Assembly: GCA_016795365.1 (NCBI GenBank)
Contig: JAEUHN010000004.1
Span: 62,001 to 126,000, forward strand
Direction of reading: 5' to 3'
DNA from: Verrucomicrobiaceae bacterium
GTDB lineage: Bacteria; Verrucomicrobiota; Verrucomicrobiia; Verrucomicrobiales; Verrucomicrobiaceae
DNA length: 64,000 bases
The position numbers were made by a program, and so were the translations under genes. Of this stretch, positions 39,263 to 54,200 are shown one piece after another (the stretch's first letter is position 1; every line of letters begins with the position of its first letter). The notes beneath the pieces are model-generated. The model made no database searches. It had not been told where the DNA came from and was given only the letters and a program-made list of their open reading frames with translations.

Positions 39263-42200
39263 CTAATTCTGGGTCACAAACGTCTTGCCGCAGGCTTTGG
39301 GAGTGCAGATCTGAACCAAATAGTCCTCGACCTCCCCGTTGCCGACCACGCCAGACAGCCCAGGAGCCGCCGCGTTCGTCAGACGGAAACGGGCTGCCAC
39401 GTTACCCTCAAAAGCTACCGCTGGGACTGGCACTGTGAGGTCCACAGACAAGTCAGAAGCACCACTCGCGACGACCTGATCCGATACCACCTGCTCGCCT
39501 GCACCCATGACGCCATTACCATCGAAGTCGATCCAACCATTGATGTAAGCCGGACTGCCAGTGGTGTTTGTGACTTTGACTGTGATCAGCGAACTGCTGC
39601 CCATGATCATCGGCGAGAAAGTCACCCCATCTTCGTCATCCGTTCCCGCGGTATCATCTGCGGTCGCCGCAGCATTGCTCTGAGTGGCCGGGTCAGCATC
39701 AGGCGCACCGACTCCCATTTTCAAGCCTGCCACCATGGTGCTCGCCGCCGCCGGCAGAGACGACAGGTCACCATAGTCACGAGACTGCACTACAAGATCG
39801 TAGCTCTTGGTGGAAGCGCAGTTGTAAGAGTCGCGCACCGTCACCACGATCGGGTGACTCGCAGCACCCGAGGTCGCAGAACCACTAATAAGGCCAGTCG
39901 AGGTGTTGAAGTTGAGTCCGGTTGGCAAGGTGCCCGTGTAAGACCAAGTGTAAGGCGCATTGCCTCCAGATACCGTCAGAGGCTGTGAATAGCCGGGCGA
40001 ATACTGGATAGCGACGGCGAGGCTGGCTGGAGTGATTGTGATCGTGGGGCAGGAAATGGCGATGCTGTAGGCTTGGGTTCCAAAGCAGCCCTCACCATTG
40101 GTCACACGGACCACAATGTTTGAAGTGCCCGGCACAGTGGGCGTTCCACTGATCACCCCAGTGGCCGAACCCAGACTGAGTCCCGCCGGCATTGTGCCAC
40201 TATCCAAAGTCCAGATCCACGTCTGCGCCGGAACCGAACTACCCGCCAAAGTGGCTGTCAGCGATTGATTGTATGCTGATCCCACGCTTCCCGAAGGCAA
40301 GGTCGCAGGTGTAATCGTCACCGGTGGGCAGACCAACCCCAGAGCGTAGGTCTTGCTGGCCGGACAGCCTGAAGCATCTACCAAATTCATCGTGACTGGA
40401 TAAGACCCGACCGATGCCGTTGGTATTCCGCTTAGCGTGGCAGTGGAAGAATTGAAACTCAATCCCGCAGGCAATGGCGTCGCACTGTCGATGCTCCAGA
40501 CGTAAGGTGCCCGGCCCCCGGTCGCAGTGAATATCACCGGCGTCATGGCAGTGTATTGAGTCACATCAGCAAGAGCGGCTGGATTGATCGTGATCGGAGG
40601 GCATCCAATCGCAATCGTGTAACCCTGCGAGCCAGTGCAAAGATTGGTGTCCGTGGCCACCACCATAAAAGTGGAACTCTGCACCACTGTTGGTGTCCCG
40701 CTAATGCGAGCCGTATTGGCCGTCATCTGCGTTATTGTGAGCCCAGTCGGCAAAGATCCAATCACCGACCAAGTGTAAGGTGCTGTGCCTCCACTTGCCG
40801 TAAGAGTCGTTGTGTAAGGCTGGTCCTGGATGCCGTCGGGAGGTGCCCCCGTGATTACGACCGGCGGGCAGTTAAGCACCAACGTGTAACCCTTTGTGGT
40901 GAAGCATCCATCCTGGTTCTGCGCGCGCACCGTGATCGGATAGTTCCCTGGAATCGCAGCCACAGTGGGTGTGCCAGTGATGACCGCTGTAGCTGTGTTG
41001 AAGGTGAGCCCTGCGGGTAACGTGCCGGTCAGAGACCAGGTGTAAGTCTGCGCTGGAACGCTAGTCCCCGAGGTCGAAGCTGTGAAGGCCTGCGAATACG
41101 GAGCATACTGAGTAGCCAGGGCCACACTGGCCGGGGCGATCGCGATCGCCGGGCAGTTCACCGTGATCGGATACGCCGCATCCACCACACAGCCGAGGGC
41201 GTCACGAGCACGGATGGTCACATTGTAGGTAGCTGGCACAGCCATGGGGTTGCCACTCACGGTTGCCGTCGTGGAAGTTGCTGCGGCCAGACTCAACCCT
41301 GCAGGCAGACTGCCGCTTTGCAGAGCCCAAGTGTAAGGAGGTGTGCCGCCGGAAGCCGTGAGCGTTGCAGAGAACGGTGTGAACTGAGTGACAGGGCCGA
41401 TGCCCGTCGGATTGATCGCCAGCACTGGACATGGGCGGAGGCCAAAGTCGATCGTGTTGTCCGTCTCGCAATTGCTGAGGGCAAAGACCATACTATTGAT
41501 CGCCGTGCCGGCACCAGCAGGCTGGCTCGCCGCATTGTTGTCATTATCAATGCCGTTGTCAGCAGACACAGGCACCATAGAGGGCAGCATATAGGTGCCG
41601 TTCGGCGTCACTTCGATGAAGTAGTTGCCCGGAGTGTAAGTGAGGAAGCCAAAAGTGCCATCGCCCGCTGTCGTTGTTGTGGATACCACGGTATCGGCAT
41701 TCGCAGCCGTTCCTCCCACCGCATTGTCAGCGCCCGGATTCATGAGGCGCACCGTCAATCCCGAGATGCCGGCTTCGGCCGCGTCCTTCAGGCCATTCTG
41801 GTTGGCATCCGCCCACACGAGATTGCCCACACGAACTCCACTGTAGAGACCAAAGTCCACCGTCCAGTCCGTATTGGAATCTGTGTCGCCATCCGTCGTT
41901 GGCTCGGCTCCATCTGCCAGATTGATGATCGGGCTGATCAACGCCGATCCCACCGCCGCCTGTGAACCGTTGTTGTCGTTGTCCACACGGTTGTCGAGAG
42001 TCACCACCGTGCCGCCCGTCTTCTGATGCGAGGCAGGCGGAGTTACTTTAACGAAGTAGTTCGCCGGCGGAATGTTGGTGAAACTGTAGGTGCCTGACGA
42101 AGATGTCACCACATTTGATCCAACCTGCACATCATCGGCGGTGTTTGCCACATTGTCCGTGCCTGGACGGAACAACTGCACGGTGGCACCGGCAAGGCCC

Positions 42201-45200
42201 GTCTCGCCGGTGTCCTTGATAGCGTTGTTGTTGCAATCGTCCCACACAAGATTGCCGATGCCCATCGTCTTCACGTTGAAGGGATAGGAGTTCGTCGCCG
42301 TGCAGCCATACTTGTCCGTGACGCGGATCACCAGCGTCGTCGTTGCAATGCCTGTGGGCGTGCCACTGATCACACCCGCATTCGTGTCGAAGATGAGTCC
42401 TGGTGGAAGGGTGCCGCTTGTGATAGCATACACATAAGGCGCGTTGCCTCCCGTGGTAGTGAGCGTCTGGGTGTAGGCACCATTCACGTAGGCTGTGGGT
42501 AGCGAGGCAGGTGTAATGGAGATCGCGGTGCAACCCACCGTGATCGAGTAGAGCTGAGTGCCCACACAATTCTGTGCGTTGGTGGCGCTGATGGTGAAGT
42601 TCGCAGTCGTCTCAACGGTCGGCGTTCCGCTGATCACACCCGTGGAGCTACCGAGGCTAAGTCCCGTTGGCAAGGTGCCGGATGCCAGCGCCCAAGTCCA
42701 GGTCTGCACCGGCACTCCTGAGCCAGCCAACGTAGCCGTGAGAGTCTGAGAATAGGGCAAGCCAACAGAGGCCAATGGTAGACTCGTCGGGGAGATCGTC
42801 ACCGTCGGGCAATTAATGGTTAGGCTGTAGCCCTTGCTACCAGGGCATCCACTCGCGTCCGTGATCTTGACCGTGAAGTTATACACGCCTGGAGCAGCGG
42901 TAGGAGTTCCGCTCAAGGTCGCCGTTCCGGGTGTGAAGGTCAGTCCAGCCGGCAAAGGCGTGGCAGCATCGATACTCCACGTGTAAGGCGCAGTGCCTCC
43001 AGCCGCCGAGAAGACCACCGACGCCATGGCAGTGTATTGCGTGACGGATGACAAAGAGGCGGGGGTGATGGTCAGTGGTGGGCAACCCACCGACAGCGTG
43101 TAACTGCGATCAATGAAGCACCCGTTTTTGTCGATCGCACGAAGGGTGAAGGTGCGGCTTTCGATCAGCGAAGGCGTTCCGCTCAATGTCGCTGTAGTGC
43201 TCGTAGCACTGGCAAGCGAGAGCCCAGCTGGCAGAGATCCTGTCTGCACCGCCCAAGTATAAGGAGCCGTTCCGCCCGAAGCCGTCAGGGTTTGAGTGTA
43301 AGCGATGGTCTGAACCGGATCCGGCAGGCTTGCTGGAGCAAGCGCCACTGTCGGGCAACTCAGCACCAACGTGTAGCCTCTCGTGGCAAAGCACCCATCC
43401 TGGTTCTGCACGCGCATGGTAATGGGATAGTTCCCAGGAGCACTCACACCCGTTGGAGTGCCGCTCAATACACCCGTGCTCGTGTTAAGAGTCAGACCAT
43501 CCGGTAACGTGCCGGTCACACTCCACGAATAGGTTTGTGCGGGCACACCCGTGCCAGCAGTGCTGGCGGTGAAAGCCTGCGAGTAAGGCGCATAGGCAAC
43601 GGCAGGCGAGAGCGACGCGGGAGAAATGCTAATGGTCGGACAAGCAATGGTGAGCGTATATGCCTTCGTTCCTACACAACCAAAACTGTCCCGTGCTTGA
43701 ACGGTGAAGTTGTAGTTGCCCGGTGCTGCGGTCGGAATGCCAGAGATGGTCGCCGTGGTTGCGCTCGCAGAAGCCAGCGTTACGCCAGCGGGCAATGCAC
43801 CTGCAGAGATAGACCACGAGAAGGACGAAGAAGCCCCACCCGAAGCGGTCAGGGTCTGGGAGAAGGATTGATACTGAGTGACTGACGCCAGGGTCGCTGG
43901 GGTGATCGCAATCGGAGGGCAGGCTCGCACTCCAATATCAATCGTGCTCTCGACATTGCCTGTGCCCGAAGAACCCGCCTCTGTGCACGGCGACAGCGCA
44001 AAGACCATGCTCGTGATCGCCGTGCCAGCACCTGCGGGCTGAACCCCGTTGTTGTCATTGTTCACGCCATTGTCCGTCTGCACTGGCGACAACGCCGTGA
44101 GCTGATAGGTCGAGTTGGGAGTGACGCGGACGAAGTAGTTGCCAGACGTGTAAACCGTGAAGGCATACAGACCTGCGCTGTCCGTTGTCGTCGTCGCAAG
44201 CACTGTGTCCGCCGCTCCTGCTGTGCCGCCCACGGCATTGTCAGAACCCGGATTCATGAGTTCCACCGTCAGTCCGCTCACGCCGAGTTCGGAGGCCGAC
44301 TGGTAGAGACCATCTCCTGACGAATCATTCCACACCAGATCCCCCACCGTGAACGCGCTCCACAAGCCAAAGTCCACCGTCCAGTCCGTCTTCGCGTCGG
44401 CATCGCCATCCGTCGTCGGCTCAGCACCGTCAGCGAGATTGATGATCGGGCTGTAGAGCGGTGTGTTGGCTCCACCAGGTTGTGAACCGTTGTTGTCGTT
44501 ATCAATGCGGTTGTCGAGCATGACCACCGTTCCACCCGTCACGCGGAAGCCCGCCGGAGGCGTGACTTTCACGAAGTAGTTTCCAGGGGGAATGCTTGTG
44601 AAGTTGTAAGCCCCCGACACTGGCGTGACGATGCTGCTGCCCACGACCACGTCGTCAGCCGTGTTCACCGCATTATCCGCACCGCTGCGATAGAGCTGCA
44701 CCGTGGCACCTCCGATACCCACTTCGGTAGCATCCTTGATCCCATTGTTGTTACAATCATTCCACACCAAGTTGCCGATGCCCATGGTTCGGATGTCGAT
44801 CGTGTAGGCCTTGGAAGCCGTGCAGTTGTTGCTGTCGGTCGAAGTGAAAGTGACGTTGTAAACACCCACGGGAGCGGTGGGAATGCCACTCACCACACCC
44901 GTTGTCGGATTCAATGAGATGCCCGCAGGCAGGGTCGGAGTCACCGACCAGACGACCGCACCCACCGAGCCCGTGGACACCAAGGTCTGCGAGAAATTCG
45001 CTCCATGGTAGGCGACAGGGAATGATGCCGGCGTGATGGTAATCGGCGGGCAACTGACGGCCAGCACGTAGGGCTTGGTTCCGACGCAACCGAGCGCATC
45101 GCGAGCCTGCAACGTGATGTTGTAGCTGCCAGCGGCTCCACTTGGTGTCCCCGCCAGTTGTGCTGTGGTGCTGCTAGTTGTCGTCAACGTGATGCCCGTG

Positions 45201-48200
45201 GGCAAGGTGCCACTTACCACTGTCCAAGTGTAAGCAGATGTTCCACCCGAAGCTGTGATCGAACCACTGTTGTAAGCAGTGCCAAGTTCAAGGCCGCCAA
45301 GTGAGGCTGGATTGATGGCAATCGCCGGACATGGGCGGAGACCAATGTCGATCGTGTTGTCGGTTTCACAGCCACTGAGGTTGAAGACCACCGAATTGAC
45401 GACCGTGCCTGCGAGGCCGGGCTGACTTACGCCATTGTTGTCGTTGTCCGTCTGGTTATCGAGGTTCACCGACACGCCGGAAGGCAGCCCGTAGGTCGCA
45501 TTGGTGCCCACACGCAGGAAGTAGTTCCCCACAGTGTAAACCAGGAATCCATACTGCCCACCAGAGGCCGTAGTGGTCGTCGCCACAACGGAGTCTGCAT
45601 TGAGTCCTGTGCCACCCACGACGTTATCCGCTCCTGGGCTCATGAGATCGACAGTGATGCCATCAACCCCCGTCTCAGCGGTGTCTTTGAGGCCATTGTT
45701 GTTGGCATCGTGCCACACCAAATTGCCCACGCGAGTTCCACTCCAGAGACCAAAGTCGATCGTCCAGTCGGTATTCGCATCCGTGTCACCATCCGTTGTT
45801 GGCTCGGCGCCATCGGCAATGTTGATGAGCGGACTGAACAACGGCGCACCAAGGGCGGACTGCGCTCCATTGTTATCATTGTTCACCTGGTTATCGAGAG
45901 TGACGGGTGTGCCACCAGACTTCTGATGCGTCGAAGGAGGCGTCACCTTCACGAAGTAGATCGCCGGAGGAATGCCAGCGAAGCTGTAGGCTCCCGACGA
46001 GGTGGTGGTGAAGTTTGATCCCACCTGAACGTCATCAGCCGTGTTGACGAGGTTGTCTGCTCCCGGACGGAAGAGCTGCACCAAGGCCCCCGACAGACCG
46101 GCGTCCCCCGCATCAAAGACACCGTTGTTGTTGCAGTCATCGAACACCAGATTGCCGATACCCATCGACTTCACCACCAGAGGATAGGAGCGATTGCCCT
46201 TGCATCCATAGTTGTCAGTCGCCTCAATGACCAGTGTGACGCTGGCAGTCGCAGTCGGGGTGCCCGTGATGGCACCCGTGCCTGTGTTAAAGGCCAGGCC
46301 TGAAGGCAGCACTCCGCTGATGATGGCGTATGAGTAGTTCGGCGTTCCCCCTGAAGCCGAGATCGTCTGAGAGTATGAAGCTCCCACATAACCCGTGGGT
46401 AACGAAGTCGGATTCAGCGTGATCGTAGGGCATGAGATCGTCACGCTCATCGCTTTGGTGCCTAGACATCCTTGAGCATTCATTGCCTGCACTACGAAGT
46501 TGAACGTTCCCGGCGTTGTTGGAATGCCACTGAGGATTCCGCCGCTCGACATGGTCAACCCACCGGGCAGGGCACCTGACGACACCGTCCACGACCATGT
46601 CTGAGCAGGAACAGCCGTGCCACTCAGCGTCGCGCTGAACGACTGCGTGTATGTTGTGCCCACTGTGCCTGCGGGCAGCGGAGTCGAAGTGTTAATCGTC
46701 ACCGTGGGACACTGCACCACCACCACATAGTTCTTCGATGCAGGACAACCCGATGCATCGACGAGCTTCACATTGAAATTGTAGCTTCCGGGTGTCGCCG
46801 TTGGCGTTCCGTTCAACGTTGCAGTGGCGGAGTCAAATGACAGACCAGCAGGCAGCGGCGTCGCATTGTCAATGCTCCAAGCATAGGGCGTGCGACCGCC
46901 TGATGCGCTGAAGACCACCGAGGCCATGGCCGTGTATTGCGTTACTGAAGTCAGCGGTGAGGCCGGATTGATCGTGAAGGCAGGACAGCTCACGGCAATG
47001 GTGAAGCCACGCGATCCGACGCAGCCCTTGGAGTCCGTCGCATTGATGGTGAAGGTGCTGCTCTGGACCACGGTAGGCGTGCCGCTGAGCACACCGGTGA
47101 CCGGATCAAGACTGAGGCCTGTGGGCAGCGAGCCTGTGACCGACCATGTATAAGGCGCGGTGCCGCCACTCGCCGTCATCGCCGTGCTGGTGTAGGCAAC
47201 GTCCTGGATTCCTGCAGGCAGCGAATTCGGACTGACGGCAACATTCGGGCAGTTCAGCACGAGCGTGTAACCCTGTGAAGTGAAGCATCCATTCGCATCC
47301 TGCACCCGCACCGTGATGGGATAGTTGCCCGGTGTTGAAGCTGATGAGGGTGTGCCGCTTAGAACTCCACTCGACGTGTCGAATGTCAGACCTGCTGGCA
47401 GGACTCCCGTCAGACTCCAGCTGTAAGTCTGCGCAGGCACACCTGTGCCTGATGTCGAAGCAGTGAAAGTCTGTGTGTAAGCCACATACTGCGTAGCAGC
47501 GGGAAGAGTGGCAGGTGCCATTGACAAGGTTGGGCAGCCAATTGTTATCGAGAATCCCTTGGTTCCCACACATGAATAGGCATCCGAGGCTTGCACTGTG
47601 AAGTTGTAGGAGCCAGGCACAGCCGTCGGATTGCCACTGACTATGCCTCCACTCGATATCGTGAGCCCAGCAGGCACGGAGCCGCTCACCACGCTCCAGG
47701 TGTAAGGCCCATTTCCGCCTGACGCCACCAAGGTGATCGGAGTGATGGGCGTGTATTGGACCATGGAAGCGATCGACGTGGGCGAGATAGTAATCGTCGG
47801 ACAAGGAGAGAACCCAAGATCCACCGTGAGATCGATGTTTGAGTCACCAGGTATGGAATTGACCGCAAAGTTCACCAGCCCCAGTGTCTTGCCAAAGTTG
47901 GTCTTGCCAGCTCCGAAGTGCACGGCCCCGAGGTTCGCATACGTGCCCGTCACCGAGACAAGTTCCGCGAGTGTATTGGCGCTCAGCACCTGTCCACTGC
48001 CTGTGCCGGTTGGATCGAAGAAGCCGTAGAACTTCCCGCCCAGACGATCATAGGACAGACTGTTGAAGGAGTTCGCCGCCCACGACGCATAGCCCGTGGT
48101 AGTGACCGCCGGAGTGCCGCTATAGAAGTTGGCCAGAGAGGTGTAGCTGCGTCCCACGATTCCCGTGTCCGTGGCGTTGTTCTCGATCGTGTAAACGGTG

Positions 48201-51200
48201 CTACCGACGAGTTCGATACCCTTGAGTTTACCGAGGTTTGTCACACCCGTGCCCGTGAACGGGCTGGCAGTGTTCACGTAGGTGCCGGTCGCGGTCACCA
48301 GATCACTCAATGAGCCCGCGGTCACCACATTGCCCGAGGTCAGCCAGGCGGTGAATGTAGAAGTGGCTGGATCATGGGCGAGGCCCTTGATGCTGTTGGC
48401 CGCATACGACGCCGCACCCGTAATGGTGGCCAATGGATTGCCACCGTAGTAGTCGTTCATCGTCAGGTATGAACGACCCACGATGCCCGTATTCCCTGCA
48501 TTATTCTCGATGGTGAAGACCTGTGCGTCATCGCTGTGCGCATCGTAACCAAGCTCGGTGCCCGGACGGCTCGTCGGCTCGCCGCCAAGAGCGAGCGAGA
48601 TGATGCCACTGCTCACCCCCGAGGTGGCGGCACTGGCCACGTCGATGCCATTTTCGTCGGTCGCATCGTCCGTGCCGTTGTCCGTGCCTGCTCCGACCAC
48701 GGAGAAGTAGTTGAACAAAGGCTTGCCGCTGGCGAACTCGGACGAGGGAATCTTCACGTAGTAGTTGGCCGCACCCAGGTTGCTAAACATGTAGCGACCG
48801 CCGTTGGCCGTGGTCGTGCTCGACAACGCGGCTCCCCCACCCTGCAGCCACAACTGCACTACCACGCCATCGACGCCCTCGCCGTTATCATAGCGACTGT
48901 TCGCGTTGGCGTCTCTGAAGACTACGTTGCCAATGCCAACGACGGCCGGCAGAATCTGCACAACGTAATCTTCCACCTCACCGCTCACCGTGTCGTCTCC
49001 CGTCGCCGAGCGTCCCGTCGCAGCAGACAAGCGCAAACGAAGTCCAAGGTTGGTGCCCGTAACCGCCGAGGCAGGCACCGGAATCGAGAGCGAAAGGGTT
49101 CCGTTGGTTGTTCCCGTGGCCACGTTCACATCGGTGGCAAACTGCTCGCCCGCATCGAAGACGCCGCTGTTGTTGAAGTCGATCCAGCCACTGACATACG
49201 CGGTCGCTCCCGAGCCATTGTTGACCACCACCTTGATCGCCGCCGTCTGGCTTCGGCGAAGGGCAGGAATCGTCACGCCGTCTTCATCGTCAGGGGTGAG
49301 ACCCGCTATATCATCGCCCGTGGCCGTCGCATTCGCTGCACCCGAAGCTTCTGGATCAATCGCCGCACCGAGCTTCAGCGTTGCGTTCACCAACGAGCTT
49401 GCCGCACTGACCCCAGAGAAGTCACCATAGTCGCGACCAATCACCGTCAAGGTGTAGGCCTGGGTGGCAAAGCAACCGACGTTGTCTTGCGAGCGCACCG
49501 TGATCGGGAAGCTTCCCGGCATCACATTGGGCGTGCCGCTGATCACACCCGTTGTGCCATTGAGCGCCAGCCCCGAAGGCAACGACCCGATGGTGAGGGA
49601 GTAAGTGTATGGCGCATTGCCGCCGCTTGTGGTGACGGTCGCCGAATACGGCACACCAGTGGTTGCCGTTGCCAGGGTCGCAGGACTCATCAGCAACGTC
49701 GGGCAGTTGATCGTTAGGGTGAAGTTCTGGTATCCAGGACAGTTGTTGGCATCCACCACCTTGACTCGGAATGTGTAGTTTCCAGGCGCAGCCGCCGGAG
49801 TGCCGGAAATCAGTCCGCTGGTGCTCAATGTCAGTCCTGCTGGCAGAGCATTGCTTCCCGTATCAAGCCCCCACGTGTAAGTCTGCGCAGGAACCGCAGT
49901 GCCACCTGTTGTAGCGGTGAGCTGCTGGCTGTAAGAAGCGAATTGTGTTGCCGATGGTAGAAACGCCGGGCTGATGGTGATGGGAGGGCAGCCAATCCCA
50001 AGCGTGTATGTCTGCACTCCAAAACAGTTGTTGGAATCCACCACCCGAACAGTGAAAGTCTGGCTCTCGATCGTCGTCGGATTGCCACTTATCAGTCCGG
50101 TGCTGGAGTTCAACGTGAGCCCGGCAGGAAGCACGCCGACGCTCACACTCCAGGTGTAGCTCTGCGCAGGCACGCTGGTGCCGGTGGTGGTTGCAGTGAG
50201 TTGTTGCGAATAAGGCGAATACTGTGTGCCTCCTGGCAGAGTCGCCGGTGTAATTGTAATCGTGGGGCAGACGACTTCGAGGGAGAAAGCCTTGGTTGTC
50301 GAGCACCCGTAGAGATCTGAGACCTGCACCGTGAAGTTATAGATGCCCGGTGCGGCAGTGGGATTGCCGCTGATGATACCTGTTCCTGAATTGAGCGAAA
50401 GTCCGGTCGGCAGGGCACCAACGGCAGTTCCCCAATTGTAAGGCACGGTGCCTCCAGTGGCAGCAATCGTCGCAGAGTAGCTGGTGTATTGCGTAGCCTG
50501 CGGCAATGGCGAAGCCGTCGTGATGGTCATCGTTGGGCATGAGACGACAACGGTGTAGGCTTGAGTCGTCGAGCAGTTGCTGGCGTTTGCTACCCGGAGA
50601 GTGAAGTTAAACGTTCCTGCGGAAGTGGGAGTGCCGCTGATGAGCCCCGTGCTGGTGTTAAGCGTCAAGCCATTCGGCAGCGCCCCCGTTGGCACTGACC
50701 ATGTCCACGTCTGCGCTGGCACTCCCGTTCCACTGAGAGTCGCCGTCATGGCCTGTGAGTAGGCCGTCCCGACTGTGCCCGCAGGAAGCGATGTGGGTGA
50801 GATGGATACCGTATTGCAAGCAATCACCACCGCGTAGCTGCGGTTCCCCGGACAGCTGTTCGCATCCGTCACCTTTACATTCACGGTGTAGCTGCCCGGT
50901 GCAGCAGTAGGTGTGCCGCTCAAGGTTGCAGTGGCCGCATTGAAGGTGAGGCCTGCTGGCAGCGGAGTCGCACTGTCAATGCTCCAGGTATAAGGCAGAG
51001 TGCCTCCTGATGCACTAAAGACGACATTCGTAATCGCGCTGTATTGAGTGAATGGACCCGCGGATGCAGGCGAAAGAGTGATTGTAGGGCAACCAACGGT
51101 CAAAGAATAGGCCACCGATCCCAAACAGTTATTCGCATCACGAGCTTCGATGGTGAAGGTGTAGATGCCAGGGGCAGCGGAGACAACACCACCCAGGTTG

Positions 51201-54200
51201 ACCGTGGTCGCTGTGGCTCCACTCAAGCTCAGTCCACCCGGCAAGGTGCTCCCCGAAGCCAGTGAGATCGTATAAGGAGCCGTGCCTCCACTGGCCGTGA
51301 GAGTCTGCGAGTAGCTGGCAAACTTGACTGTTGCTGGAAGCGGTGAACCGGGTGCCAGACTGATCACGGGACAATTCACCACCATGGTGAAGGCCTTGCT
51401 GCCCACACAGCTCTGCTGGTTGGTCGCCGCGATAGTGAAATTGTAGGTGCCCGCGACTGTGGGTGTTCCAGAAAGCACTCCCGCCGGGCTCAAAGTGAGT
51501 CCGGTGGGCAAGGTCCCCGTCGTCTTCGTCCACGAGTAAGTCTGAGCGGGCACACCCGTGCCCGCAGTCGTTGCGGAGAAGCTCTGCGAATAGGAAACAC
51601 CCGTCGTGCCAGTTGGTAGCGGAGAGGCTGTCGTGACGGTGATCGTGGGGCACTGGATCGCGATGGCGTAATTCTTCGATGCCGGGCAGCCCGAGTTATC
51701 GACCAACTTCACGTTGAAGTTGTAGCTCCCTGGAGCCGCCGTCGGCGTTCCACTGAGCGTGGCTGTTGTCGTATTGAAAGTCAGCCCAGCCGGCAACGGT
51801 GTCGCACTGTCAATGCTCCAGGTGTAAGGCGTGCGGCCGCCACTGGCACTGAAGACCACCGAAGTCATGCTTGCATACTGCGTGATCGTCGTGAGCGGTG
51901 ATGCAGGGTTGATGGTAATCACCGGGCAGTCGATAGCGATGGTGTAGCTGATGTCCTTGAAGCAGCCCCACTTGTCCGTCGCACGAATGGTGAACGTGCG
52001 GCTCTCGATCGTGGTCGGCGTGCCATTGATGCGGAAGGTCGTGCTCGAAGGCGTGCTCGTGGACAGACCTGCGGGCAAGGTGCCGGTCACCGACCAGGTG
52101 TAAGGAGCCGAACCACCCGAAGCCGTGAGCGTCTGGTCATAAGCGCTGTCCTGCGTGCCATTCGGCAAGGTTCCTGGTGCCACGTTCACTGAAGGACATC
52201 CAAGCACGACAGTGTAATTCACCACCGACGAGCATCCGAGTGCATCAGTGAGTGTGACCGCGATCGGATAGCTGCCAGGAGCCGCGGTTCCATTCGGTGT
52301 GCCCGTGATCGTTGCGGTCGTCGAGGTGACCGCGTTGTTGAACGTCAGACCGCCTGGCAAGGCTCCACTGATCGACCAGTTGTAAGGCGACACCCCACCA
52401 GACGCCGTGAGTGTTTGAGTATAAGACAGGTAGTGAGTCGAATTCCACGAAGACGAAGCCGCAGAGGCCAGCGTAGGACAGCCACGAAGACCGAAGTCGA
52501 TTGTGTTCTCGATGTTGGTGGTGCCTATGGAGCCCGGCTCACCATTCGCAGTGAGGGTAATCGTGGGGCTGTCCACCGGTTGGTTCACACCGCCCACCTG
52601 CACACCGTTGTTGTCGTTATCGACACCGTTGTCAGAAGCAGAAACGACCGCACTGGCCAAAGGCTGCGCCGCAGGTGGTGTCACGCGAACGACATACTTC
52701 CCAGGCGGCACCACGAAGCTGTAAAGTCCGACGCCAGCAGTGGTCGTTGATGCACTCGTATCATCAGCAGTGCCTTGCAAGTTATCAGCCCCAAAGCCAA
52801 TCGCCGTCACCGTCACGCCATTGATGCCCGCCTCCGTTCCACTGTCGTAAGTGCCATTGTTGTTCAGATCATTCCAAACCAGATTGCCCAAAGTTATTCC
52901 TGCCAGGACCGGCGCAGACAGATAATCTTCGACCTCACCGGAATCGGTGAGTCCATAACTCAGCAGGCCCGTCGTCTTGCTCAGTCGCACGCGAACACCG
53001 ACCTGCGAACCCACTGTCGCAGCCGGAGGCACGGTGACGTTCACATTGAACGTGGTGTTATTGGCACCATTGGATACCAGGACATCATTGGCATGCTTCT
53101 CGCCGACATCTTCAAAGCTACCGTTGTTGTTCCAGTCAATCCAGAGGCTCATGAAAGCCGGTGATCCCGTCGAGTTCGTAGCACGCACGCCGATGGTCGT
53201 GCTCGCGTCCATGACAAACGCAGGCAATGTCAGAGAGTCTTCATCAGCGCCATCCGCAGTCGCTCCAGAACTTGGCTGGCCGTCAAGCTCGCCATCCACT
53301 GTAGTTCCCAGCAGCAGCCCCGATACGATCAGGTGTGCGGCACCTGAGTCCGATTGCACCGTCTTGTAATTCCCTGCTCCTGTGCCAGCACTCGTATCGG
53401 GCAGATCCCCGTAATCGCAGCCACTGTGGAGGGCGACCGTGATCGCGTAGTCTTCCACCTCGCCCTTGAGACCGGAGGCACCATTGAAAACTGGCGTCGT
53501 AGTTCCTTCGATCACCACGAAACGCACGTATTTGGTGCCCAACGTTGTGTTAGCCGGAGGAGTGAACGTAACGGCCGCATTGTTGGTGCCTGCAACCAGG
53601 CTCACGGGTGCGGCCACACCTCCAGTGCCTGTGACGACCTCATTGGTGCCAGAGACTGCGTTGTCGCCATTCCAGTCGGCCCACACCATCAGGCGACCGT
53701 TGGCGACAGCACCGGATAGCGTCACAGGAATCGTGAATGAAGTGCTGAGCCCCGGCGAAACAGTGGGCATGGTGAGATCTTCATCATCGGTGCCCGTCGT
53801 GTCATCCGCTGTGGCAAGTCCCGTGCTTGGGTTGCTTGCTTCAGCGTCAGTAGCTGCGGTGCCGATCTTGATTTCGGTGCTGGCCAACTGCATCTTGGAG
53901 AGGAAGCCAGGATAGTCACCATAGTCGAGCCCCACCGAGATGCTGATGGTGTAGTTCCGCAAGATCTCGCACAGATTCACGTCGCGAGCACGAAGGGTAA
54001 ACGGATACGAGCCCGCAGCCGTTGGTGTCCCGGTGATTGCACCGGTCGAGGGAGCAAGTGTCAGCCCTGGTGGCAACGAGCCCACGGTCACAGCGTAGGC
54101 GTAGGGTGCCGAACCGCCCCCGGCAGTGACTGTTTGATTGTAAGCGAGACCGACGATGCCGCTTGGCAAGGAAGCAGGTGCGAGCGTCAGAGGAGGACAG

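Noticed and set aside
48536-49717. 393-codon plus-strand open frame
   Set aside because: Antisense to GEVED and SdrD_B domains of gene 3; Arg-rich, no recognisable domain.
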